DNA of 64,000 nt. Source: Streptomyces sp. B3I8 (lineage in GTDB: Bacteria; Actinomycetota; Actinomycetes; Streptomycetales; Streptomycetaceae). The position numbers and the translations under genes are program-made. Under the pieces are notes generated by a model that did not search any database, was not told the origin of the DNA, and saw only the letters and a list, made by a program, of their open reading frames with translations. Each line of letters starts with the position of its first letter. The first letter of the stretch is position 1. Shown piece after piece: positions 23,801-35,800 of this stretch. The stretch is taken from positions 6,709,501 to 6,773,500 of the forward strand of contig NZ_JAUSYN010000002.1 in NCBI RefSeq assembly GCF_030816915.1, written 5' to 3'.

Positions 23801-26800
23801 ACGGCGAACCGCAGCGGCAGGGACGCGTCGAGCCGCGGCATACCGGACGGCGGCGTGTGGGGGGACGGTGCCGTGGTGCCGCCGGAGCGGGAGACGGCCA
23901 GCACGACCTGCGTGTCGCGGAGGTCCCGGGAGGAGAGTTCCGGGTCCAGGGCGAGGAGTTCGGCAACCTCCGCGTACGGCACGGCGACCTGTCGCCCGCC
24001 GGGGAGCGCGATCGAGACGCGACCCGGTCCGGCGTCCTGGGCGGACACGACGTAGGCCTGGTTGCCCCGGCCGGTCCAGGGCGCCGTGTCCGGGCCGGTG
24101 AGGCGGTAGGTACCGTCGGGCTGCAGGGTCAGGGTGGACAGGCTGGAGGGGTCCACGCGCGCGCCCGGTGGCAGCGTCGGCATCGCCCAGTTGCGGCCGC
24201 CCGGCAGGCCCGAAGCGTCCTGGAGCAGTGACTGGGGGGCGAGGGCGCCCTGTCGCACCAGGTGGTAGGCGCCCAGTTGGACGGGGTCGTACGGGTTGCG
24301 TCCGGCGGCGATCGCCCCGGTGGCCAGCTCGATCAGCTGGTCGCGTGCGGAGGGGTCGGGCGCCGGCAGGTGCAGTGCCGCGGCAGCGGTGGCACCCACG
24401 TCGGGCAGCGAGCGGACCCAGTCGATCGCCCCGACGTACGCCCAGTACAGCTGACTCATCTCCGCCGGGCCCACCGCGGTCGAGGGGTGCAGCCCCAGCA
24501 CCCGTACGGCGAGGGCCGACGGGTTCTGGAGCCTGTGCAGCTGCTCCGCGGCCGTGACGGCGGACGGCATGTCGACGAAGGTGGTGAGGGGGGTGTTCGG
24601 CGGTGCGGTGGCCGCCCGGGTCAGGAGCCCGCGGTAGGTGTCGGCGTCGAGGGTGAGGGTGCCGTCGCCGTGGTCGCGTCGGTCCGCCAGGGCCGCGCGC
24701 GCGAACAGGTCCAGGGTGAACGGGGTGAGGTCCCTGAGGTGGGGGTCGTTGTGCCGCATCGCCTCCAGGGCGCCGATGCCGCGCAGCAGGTCGTGGTAGG
24801 CGGGGTCCTGGCCGATGCCGGGACCGAAGGTGTGGCGCAGGGCGCGCACCAGACGCAGGGTCCGGTCGAGAGCCTCGCCGGGTACGGGGTCGGGACCGGT
24901 GTGCAGGCCGGCGGTGCGGGCCAGGTCCGCCAGCTCCGTGTCACTGGGCTCGGGCCAGAACTCCAGGACCCGCCCGGCCCCTCCTCGCGCGTCGTCGTAC
25001 ACGGAGAACCGGACGGCACCCGTACCAGGCTCGGGGATGTAGGCGTTGATGCGATCGGTCGCTCGGACGCGCTTGCGGGTGCCGTTGGCCACCACCTGCG
25101 CGGGGGGCGTCTCGGTGAGCGGATCACGGGCCGGAGGGAGGACCGCACCGAGGTTGGCATGCGGGTTCGCGTCGAGGCTGTAGGAGCCGCCGGACCAGCA
25201 GGCGTCGAGGTAGATCCAGTCCTGGTCGCGCAGCCGGCGCACACTCGGCCGCCGCTTGAGCCAGCCGGTCATCTCCTTGTCCGAAGCCCGGTAGACGGTG
25301 CCGTCGTCCTGTGGCACCGCGAAGGCGTGCGGGAGGCCGTGCAGGGCGACGTGGTGGACCCGCTCGCCCGGCTTGGCGCCCACCGGCATCGGCATCGCCT
25401 GTGTTGCCAGCCCGATACCGGGGTGGAAGCGCGTATACGAGTTCACCTCGTGCAGACGGCGGTACGTCTGCTCCCGATGGACGAAGTCGGCCGCGTTGAA
25501 CAGACCCCGTCCGAGCTGCCGGGCGTTGTCCCCGTCCGCGACGAGGGTGTAACTGACCATCCTGCGTTCCCACTCGGGCACGTCCGTGCCGTTGTGCGCG
25601 GTGGTGTCCGCCGGGACTTCGCCGGGGTGGCTGAGGATCCAGTCGCCGCGGGGGACGCCGGACCGTTCCTCGAGGAAGACCCGCACCGTGCCGTCGGTCG
25701 CGGTCTGCCGGTTCGGCGTGCCGCTGGTGGACCACACCTGCCGGTTGGTCCGGTCGGCCAGGGCGCGGGGCAGGTCCAGCTGCCGCCCCCCGGCCTGCGG
25801 GACGAACAGCACGATCGGTACGTCCGGCGGCAAGGCGGTCAGCGTCGGGTCCAGGGCAAGCAGTTCGACGAACACGTCCGCCGGCACGTTCGTACGGGCG
25901 CCGTCGATCGTGGTGACGGCGACGGCGTGCGGGCTGCCGCCCGTCATGATCACGTACGGACGCGGCCGGCCCGGGCCGGGGCGCCACGGTGCCGGACGCG
26001 GATCGGTCGTCTGCTGCTCCCAGGACGGCTGCCCGTTGTCCCGCCAGACGGTGTCCACGTCCAGGTCGAGTTGGCGGTCGCTGCCCAGGCTGCTGCCCCA
26101 GTCACGTCCGTACGGGGTGCCGTCGGGGCTGGTGAGCGCCAGCCACTTGGACATCGCCCCGCGCGCGGCCAGCCCGGAGGCGGCGAGCGTGGCGAGGCCG
26201 GGGGCCTGGGCCATGGCCGGGTCGAGGGCGATGCGGAACAGCGCGTCGTACTGGTCGGTGCCGACCGGCGCGGCCGGGTTCAGGACCAGTACCCGGCGGG
26301 TGACGGCGTCCAGGTCCAGTGGGCCCTGGCGCAGTGCGGGGTCGCGGTCGGTGGTCCGCAGGGTGTCCAGCCGTTCCACGGCCCGGCGCAGGTCCTGGTA
26401 CCGCGGGTGCCGGGTGATACCGGCACCGAACGCCCGGACCAGATGCTCCTGGTACGAGTCCGGCGACGGCGGCCGGGGCTGCGACGAGCCGGCGTCCGTG
26501 GCACCCGGGTCCGTCGTGGGTGACGCGCCTGGTGACGGTGCGTTGGTCAGTGGGGCGGAACCGGGCACGGACGCACCGACGTACGGTGTCGGCGGTTCGG
26601 GCGTCGCGGGGAGCGGGCGCGGGCCGTCCGTGAGGTCGCCGTCCCGTCGCCCGGGATACGGATCGGTCAACGTCTCGACCTCCGCCCCGGTCGGCACGGC
26701 GGGGGAGGTGGACGGGGCGTTGAACGGCACCGGCCCGGCGGAGTTGGTGGCGGGCGGAACGGCCGCCGCGGCCGGCGCGGACGCCGGGGACGGCTTCGGG

Positions 26801-29800
26801 GCGGCGGAGACCGGCGGGGTGCGGACCCAGTCGGTGCCCGGGGTGGCGCCGGTGGCGGGAACACCGGTCAGCGAGAAGGGGCCGGTGGTCCCGGGGCGGG
26901 CGAACTCGGTCGTGCCCCTGGGCGCCCACACGGTCCGCCCGGTGGAGCGGGCCACGGCGAAGCGCAGGGACGGGGGAGTGGGGGGCTGCGGCGGGTTCGA
27001 CGGAGGTGCGCCGTTGCCGGACTGGGAGACGGCCAGGACGATCTGCGTGTGGGACAGGTCCTGGGAGGCGAGTTCCGGATCGTGGGCGAGGAGCGCGGCG
27101 ACCTCCGCGTGCGGCACGGCGAGGTGCCGTCCGCCGGACAGCGCGATCCACGTGCGGCCCGTTCCCGTGTCCCTGGCCCGGACGACGTAACCCTGCTTGT
27201 TCCGGGTGGTCCAGGGCGCGGTCTGCCGGCCGGTGCTCTGGTACGTGCCGTCGGGCCGCTGGGCCACGGCGGACACGGTGGAGAGATCCACGTGTTCACC
27301 CGGCGGCAGCGCGGCCCCCCAGTTGCGGCCGTTGGGCTGTCCCGCGGCGTCACGCGTGAGCGACTGCGGGTCGAAGGCGCCCAGATGCTCCAGGTGGAAG
27401 GCGGCGAGCTGGTGCGGGGCGCGCGGATCGCGCCCGGCGGCGATCGCGCTGGCGGCCAGCCAGCCCAGCTGTTCACGCTTGGTGGGGTCGGGGGCCGGCA
27501 GGTGCAGCGCCGCCGCGGCGGTGGCACCCACGTCGGACACCGTGCCGAGCCATTCGAACGCCTTCACGTTGGCCCAGTACAGCCGGGAGACCTCCGCCGG
27601 GCCGACCGTGGCGGCGGGGTCCAGCCGCAGGATCCGCACCGCGGTGTCCGACAGGTTCGGCATGGCCCCCATCTGCCGGGCGAGCACGGCGAGCCCCGGT
27701 ATCCGCACGAAGTCGGAGAGCCGGGTGCCCGCGGGCGCGCCGGCCGCCCGCGCGAGCAGGGCCCGGTAGGTGTCGGCGTCCACGGCGGGGTTGCCGTCGC
27801 CGTGGTCGCGCCGGTCGGCGAAGGCCGCCCGCCGGAACAGGTCCAGGGTGAACGGAGTGACGCCCCCGAGGTGGGTGTCGTTGTGCCGCATCGTCTCCAG
27901 GGCGCCGATGCCCCGCAGCAGGTCGTGGTAGGCGGGGTCCTGGCCGATGCCGGCGCCCAGGGTCTGCCGCAGGGCGCGCACCAGGCGCAGGGTCCGGTCG
28001 AGGGTCTCGCCGGGCACGGGGTCGGGACCGGTGTGCAGGCCGGCGGTGCGGGCCAGGTCGGCCAGCTCCGTGTCGTGCGGCTCGGGCCAGAACTCCAGGA
28101 CCTGCCCGGGACGCCGCTGCACGTCGGTGGGTATGACCAGGCGCACGTCCGGCGGGGTGCCCACGTAGCCGACGGGGCGGTCGCTCGCCCGTACCCGCTT
28201 GCGGAGGCCGTTGGAGACGATCTGTGCGAGGGGTATCTCGGCGAGCGGGTCGGCGTCCGGGGAGAGGAAGGCGCCGGTGTTGGTGTACGCGGTGCTGCCG
28301 GGGGTGCTGCCGGTCCAGCAGGCGTCGAGGTAGATCCAGTCCTGGTCGCGCAGGCGGCGCACGCTCGGCCGTCGTTTGAGCCACCCCGTGAGCTCCTGGC
28401 CGGGGACGTCGTGGGTGGTGCCGTCCTCCAGCGGCGCGACGACGTGACGCGGACTGCCGTGCATGGCGAGGTAGTAGACCCGTTCGCCGGGCTTGGCGCC
28501 CACCGTCAGCGGGACCGTCCCCAGGGTCAGCGGAGCGCCGGGGTGCTGGTGCTCGACGCGGGTCACCCGGTGCACATTGCGGTACCGCGGCTCCCGCAGC
28601 CCGGCGAACTCGCCCGGGTGGAACGCGGCCCGCCCGAGCTGCTGGGCGTTGTCCTCCTCCGCGACGAGGGTGTAACTGACCAGCTTGCGCTCCCACTCGG
28701 GCACGTCCGAAGTCTGGGACTGTGCCGCCTGCTGGGAGGCGTCCCCCAGCACCTCGCCGGGACTGCTGAGGATCCAGTCACCGCGCGGGACCCCGGGCCG
28801 CTCGAAAAGGAAGATCCTTCGGCTGCCGTCCGACTGGCCCTCCTGGGCGGGATGACCGCTGGTGGACCATACCTGCCGGCCGAGCCGGTCGGCGACGGCG
28901 CGGGGCAGGTCCAGTTGCCGGCCTCCGGCGTGCGGGACCATCAGCACGACCGGCACGTCCTGCGGCAGGCCGGACAACGCCGGGTCCATGGCGAGGAGTT
29001 CGGTGAACACGTCCACCGGCACGTGGGTGCGGGCCCCGTCGCTCGTCATGACGGCGACGGCATGCGGGCTGCCGCCGGCCGCGATCACGAACGGCCGCGG
29101 CCGGCCGGCGGCCGGACGCCACGGTGCCGGACGAGGACCGGTCGTCTGCGGCTGCGTGATCGGCCGGCCGGTGTGGTCCCAGACATTGTCCAGGTCCAGG
29201 TTCAGCCCGTGACTGGTCCCCGGACCGTCGAGCCACTCGCGTCCGTACGGGGTGTCGTCGGGGGCGGTGATCGCGAACGACCGGGACAGCGCGCCGCGCG
29301 CGACGAACCCGGAGGCGGCGAGCGTGGCGAGGCCGGGGGCCTGGGCCACGGCCGGGTCGAGGGCGATGCGGAACAGCGCGTCGTACTGATCGGTGCCGAC
29401 CGGCGCGGCCGGGTCCAGCACCAGTACCCGGCGGGTGACGGCGTCCAGGTCCAGCGGGCCCTGGCGCAGTGCGGGGTCGCGGTCGGCGGTCCGCAGGGTG
29501 TCCAGCCGTTCCACGGCCCGGCGCAGGTCCTGGTACCGCGGGTCCTGGGTGATACCGGCACCGAACGCCCGGACCAGATGCTCCTGGTACGAGTCCGGCG
29601 ACGGCGACGGCGACGGGTCGATGTTCGTGTCCGACGGATCGGCACCGCCGGTCGTGGCGACCGGGGACGCAGGCGTGTTGAACAGCGAGGCGGTGTCGAC
29701 GGACGCGTCGAGGCCGGCCTCGGCCCGCGCGATACGGAGGCTGCTGTCCACCAGGGCGTTGAAGTCCGCGAAGGCGTCCAGGGATTCGTCGGTCACGCCG

Positions 29801-32800
29801 CTGGTGGTGCTGACCGGTGTGGTGCGCAGGGCACGGTTCACCATGGCGTGGAAGTCGCCCAGGCCGGTGAGGGAGTCGTCGGGCAGGCCGGTCGGCGGAC
29901 CGGTGAGACGGGGTGTGACGACGGGGAGTTCGCCGATGATCCTGTCGATGCGGCGCAGGTTGCGGTCCCGCACACCGCCCTGCGCCAGGCCGCCGGCGGC
30001 CAGGGTGGGGCGCCCCTCGGCTGCCTCCCGCTCGTAGGTCTCCCGCTCGGCCGGGTCGACCGGGAGGTTGTAGCGGCCCATGATGCTGCCGGGGACGTCG
30101 ATGCCCTCGACCGGGCCGATGCCCTCGCCGGTGTCCGTACCGGTGCCCTCGGCGGAGGGCCTGTCGGAGTATTCGTCGGGCAGGCCGAGTTGGTGGCCGA
30201 ACTCGTGCGCGCCGACGAATGAGCCCGCGACGAGGTCGGCCGGCAGCCGGTGGTGCGAGGGCCGCACGCCGGGCGCCGGTGCGTACACGTCGGCCAGCCA
30301 GTCCACGTCGGGGTCGCCGTGGGGCACCCGCACCGGGGTGACGTGCAGGACGTCACCGTTGGGGAGCCGGTGGCCGGGCGCGTTGTAGACGCTCTCGATG
30401 TCGGCGGACAACTGCGTCCACACGTCGGCGAGCTGCTGGGAGGTGAGCGGGTCACGGGTGGTGAACGCGGTGCGCACCTCGACGTCGGTGTAGGTGACGC
30501 CGTCGTGCTGGAACCGCCGCACCCGGAAGGACCCGGACACCGTGGTGGGCTCGAGCGCGCCGTCGAGGCTCGGTGTCTGCCGGTTGACGCTCGACCAGCC
30601 GTGCCGGCGCACCACAGGATCGCCCGCGGCCGCGCGCGCCCGCCACCAGTCCTGGCCGCCGCGCCGCAGCCCGCCCGTCGCGACCGGACCGGCGACACCC
30701 TCGGGCACCCCCATCGGCGGCGGCCCCCCGTCGAACTCCCCGTCCGGGCCGGCCGGACCGGACGCCGCCGTACGCGGCGTCACCACCGGGCCGGTGCCGT
30801 CCGCGCCCGTGCCCGGCACGTCCCCGGGAGCCGACGGATCCCCGCCCGTGGCCGTTCCCATGTACGAGTTGACCATGTTGTGCAGCGCCCACCGCAGGCC
30901 GTCCCAGGAACCCTCCGGATAGCCGTAGCCCGCGTTGTACGGCCTGGCGAACTCCTGCAGATAGGGCAGTGTCAGCGGTCCGGTACCGCCCTGGGCGATG
31001 CGCTGGGTGTCGAGGGACCCGATGGCCTGCATGGTCAGGTCGAAACCCGGGGTGGCCGGCCCGAAGTCCGCTCCGTAGACCTCCCGTCCCGCCCGCAGCC
31101 AGGTCAGCAGCTGCCGGGGCCGCGGCACCTGCGTGAACATGCCGCCGATCCGCTGTCCTATCTCCGTCAGCTCGAACTCGTCGGGCTCGGGGTAGGCGTA
31201 GGCCCATTGGGCGTCGACGGGACGAGTGGCGTCCTCCGTCACCACGACGAACCGCGCCGGACGGCCGTCCGCGGCGGGCCGGATGACGATGGTGCGGTTC
31301 ACCGCCGCGACGATCCTGTTCAGGGTGTTCGCCATGTGCTGAATGCCGCGGGGGTGGTTGAGGGGATCGTCGGTTCCCGGCGGGTATCCGGCGACCTCGC
31401 ACGCCTCGGCGAGGACGATGTCCTGCGGGCGCACCGCCTGGAAACTGCCGCGGCGTCCGAAGAAGCCGGCGACCTCGGCCAGTGGCGCGTGGGTGATGTC
31501 GTCGTCCACCAGCGGTACTTCACCGGCCACGGGGGTGCCGTGGAAGTTCATGACGTAGGCCGGATCGAACGGCAGCGGACGCACGGCCGCCGACTCCCGC
31601 ACGATGCGGTAGGTGCGGTTCGGCCCCGGCTCCACCTCGCCGTAGGTGAAGTGCCTGATCTGGGCACCTATGTTTCCGTGGGCTCTCCTGACCCCGTCGT
31701 CGGGCCCGAGCATGCTGCGCCCGTACGTACGCTGCCCGTCGGCATGCACCATCGTCGCCGAGGCGATGTCACTGTCGTCGAATTGTTCGCCGTAGATGTC
31801 GGTCACCGTGCCCGGGACCGCGCCGGCGCGCTGGTCCGGAGCGTTGGGGACCCAGACCACGGCCGTGTCGTGCACGCGCAGGCGCGGCGTGCCGCCCCGT
31901 GCCCGCCCCTGCCAGTCGATCACGCCGTTGGTGGACCAGGTGCGCACACGCAGGAGATCGGCGACGCGTGCGGGACCCTCCAGCGTCTGCGACCCGGCCT
32001 GGGACACGGCGATCACCAGATCACCGTGGTGCCGCCAGGAAGGATCGTGGCGCAGGAGCTCGGCGAACTCGTCCCAGCTGTTGGCGACGAGTATGTTCCC
32101 GTCCCGGTCGGCCACGTACGGCCCCTCGGGGCCGCCGTCCGCCGAGACGATCCACGGCCGCTGCTGCGGCCAGGGCGCGGCCGCACTGTTCGTGGTGCCG
32201 TCGGGGCGTACCACCTCGTACCGGTCGAGCCGCGGCCGGCCCGCGGTGCCCGTCCAGTCGCGGCCCGCCCGCCGCCCTCCGCTGTCGCGCACCAGCCACC
32301 GGTCGTCCAGCGCTCCACGCTGGTCCAGGTGGAACGCGCCGATCGCGGCCAGACTGTCCGCCCGGCCCGCCTGGTCCGCCGCCGCGACCAGTCCGTACAG
32401 CCTGTCGACGGGCACCGGGGCCGAACCGAACTGTGTGCTGTCATGCAGCAACTGCTGCGCCAGAGTGCGCAGATCGGGCTCCTGGCCGGCCAGCGTCCTC
32501 AACAGCCCGTGGGCGTACGTCGCCGTCTCCTCGGAGACGCCGTCGTACCTCGCGTCCTCGTCCGTTCCGTCGACGTCACCGGGGGCCATGGGGTCGCCCC
32601 CGAGCGTGAGGGGCCTGCCCGTGCCGGGCACCTGCGTGGTGGACGCCGGTACCGGATTCGGATCGCCCGACGTGGTCGGAACCGGCTGCGGACCCTCGGT
32701 GGTGGTCGTCACCCCGGGGCCGCCGCCGCGGACCCGGACGGGCAGGCCCATCCCGTGCCGGAGCTGATCGGCGCGGGCGACCGCGGCGGGCCGTCCGGCG

Positions 32801-35800
32801 CCGTTCACGAGGAGGTCGGCGACCTCGCGTACCGCGTCCCGGAACGGGCCCGTGGTGTAGCGCGAGTCGGCGCGTACGGGGTGCAGTTCCAGCGGCAGGA
32901 CGAGGCCGGTGGCCGTGTCCCACGCCTGCCGGGCGGCCCGGGGATCCGTGCCGGGCGGCACGAGGCCGGTGAAGTCGTCGTAGGAGTCCTGCCAGAGGCG
33001 CCGGGAGGTGTCGGCGGCCACGTCGTCCAGGGCATTCGGCCACGGCCCCGGCCGGTTCATCAGCACCTTCACCTGATCGACGGGGTTCAGTCCGGTGTCG
33101 GCCAGTGACACCTCCCCGTCGCCCAGCGTGAACTGTGTGCGCAGGGTGGGGTCGACGGTCACGCCCGCCGCGGTCAGGTCCCGCAGGGTGACCGGCGTGT
33201 GCGGGTCCAGTCCGGTCGGCAGCCCGTCCGGGAGGTCGTCGACGGTGACCTGGGACGAGATCCACTGGCGCTGGTCGTCGTCGCGCCGGACGACGGGGGC
33301 GGGGTGCGGGGAGGCGACCGGGTCGTGGGGGTCGATGCCGAGGTCCCGCAGCCGGTCCTCGCTGTCGCTCAGGTGCTGCTCGGCCCGGTCCACCCGCTGG
33401 TTCGCCGCGTCGAGGGCGTCGAGGTCCCGGCTGCCGCCCTCGCCGCTGTCGATCCGCGCCCGGATGCGCTCGACGTCGCCGGTCGCGTGCGTGAGCTCTT
33501 GTACGGCGTCGGTGCGCCGGTCCCACGCGTGGGTGACGTCGAGGTCGGTGACATCGGTGTTGATGTCGCCGCTCGTGGTGTTCGTGGTGTCCGTCGTGTC
33601 CGTGCCGTTGGCGGGGCGGTCGTCCGCGTCGGTGCCCGGTGCCGTCTCCGGTCCCTTGCCCTTGCCCTGCGGGTCCTGCGGGGCACCGCCGGTGGCGGCT
33701 GTCGGAGCGCCGCGACCGGTCGTCGCGACGGGTGCGGGTGCGGGCGCGGGCGTGGCGTCGCCGGGGGAGCCGGTGTCGCCGCCCGCGGTACGGGTCGGGT
33801 CCCCCTGGGTGCTGCCGCTCGGGTCACTCGTGACGTCGGTGCCGGGGCCGTGGGCACCGGAGGTGGTGTTCACGTCGGGCACGTCGGGCACGTCGGACAC
33901 ATCTGATGTGTCCGACGTGTCGGACGTGTCGTCGAGGTCGGGGGTGCCGTCCGTGCCGGTGGAGTCGGACGTGCCGTCCGTGCCCGGCGCTGTGCCGTCG
34001 GTGCGCACCGGGGCGGGCGGGCGCGCGCTGCCGCCGGGAGCGGACGAGGGCGAGGACGACGGCGATGTGGACGGCGCACCGGACGTCTGGCCGCCCGTCC
34101 CTGTCCCCGTTCCTGTCCCCGTCCCCGTCCCCGTGCCGTTGGTGTTCGAGGCGTTGCCGGGAGCCGGTGCGGGGGAGCCGGTGGGCGAGGGCACGTGCGG
34201 CAGCGGTGTGCCGGTCGTGGGCAGGGGGGTGCCCGTGGTGTCCCCCGGGCCCGCGGCACCCTTCGCGTGGTCGGTGTCCGGCGCTCCGGCGTGCGTGACG
34301 GTGTCGTCGTCGCCGAACAGACTCTCGGTGTCGGTATCGCTGTCGCCGCCGGGGTGACCGTCGAAGATGCTGTCGAGGTCGGTCTCGGCGTCGCTGTCGT
34401 CGAACAGGCTGTCGCTGTCGTTGTCGTCGAACAGGCCGCTGTGGTCCTCGGCCTCGCCCGGCCCCTGCGACGTCGACGAGCCCGGCCGGACCCCGTTCGG
34501 GGTCCCCGCTCCGCCCTTGGGTACGCCGTTCCCCGCCGACGGAGCTTCGCCACCGGCGTGCTGCTGTCCGTTCCCGGCGTGCTGCTGTCCCTTCCCGTTG
34601 GCGTGGTGCGGCGTCGGTGGGGCGACCGTGCCGAGGTGAGCGCCGTCCAGGTGCCCTCCGCCCGGCTCGATCCCGCCCAGATCCATGTCGTCGAGGCCGG
34701 CGTCGGCCGGGCCCTTGCCGTCGATCCCGGTTTCGTCGAGATCCGGGCGGTCGGACCCCGCGGAACCGGGGCCCGGACGGCCCTGACCGCCTCCGCCCGG
34801 CGAGGAGGAGGTGGTGTTCGGCACCGTGAGGGACGGGCCGGGGCCCGGGGACGGGGCGTTCCCGCCGGCACCGGGGCTGTCGGAGGAGTCGTGGGAGGAC
34901 GAGGAGGTGTCATCGTCCTGGGAGCCGGGAACCTCGTCGGCTCCGACGGTGTTGACGTTCGGCGGCGTGTGGATGTTGAACTTGCCGCCGAGCGCGGACG
35001 CGCCCTGGCCCAGGTGGCGCTCGCTGACCGAGCTGAGGCCGCCGCCGAGGAAGGTGTTCAGTCCGTCGGTCGGGAAATGGAAGATGGCCGCCGTGGCCAG
35101 TTCGCCCAGCGCCTCGGCGCCGCCCTCGGCGAGGAAGTGATGGGCGTCCTCGCCCAGTTCGTGCTTGAACCGGTCGATCGGACTCATCTTCACGATCGGC
35201 GTCGGCTTCGGCGTGGGTGTGGGCGTGGGATTGGGCCTGGGCAGGGGAGTGGGGTTCGGACGCGGCTTCGGTTCCGGCACCGGGTTCGGTACCGGATTCG
35301 GTCCGGCGTGCGGGCCGGGGTTGGGGTTGGGGCGGGGGTTCGGCTTGGGGTTCGGCGTCGGGTTGTTGAACTTGTTGTCGAACTTGTTGTTGAACTTGTT
35401 GCCGTTGCCGCTGATGTCCTTGAACAGGCCGCTGTTGGTGAGGTTCTTGAAGTTCTTCTTCAGGCCCTTGAGGATGTCGTTGAGGAATCCGTGGAACAGA
35501 CCGGTGAACGCGCCGAAGACGCCGTCCTGGACGATCTGGTTCCAGTCGAAGCCGTCCGGCCTGCGTCCGGGCGGTGCGCTCTTCATCATCGCCAGGCGCA
35601 CGGCGAAGGTCTGGAAGGCCTCCTCGAACATCTCGGAGATGCTCGGCAGGACGTGGGTGCGCTTGAACAGCGCGTCCATCACGGTGAGGATGGCGACCCG
35701 GCTGCGCGCCTTGGCCACGGCGGCCTGGCTGGAGGCGGTGCCGCCGGTGAAGATCGACAGCGCCATGATGATCATGAGCTCGATGAGCAGCCGGACCAGC

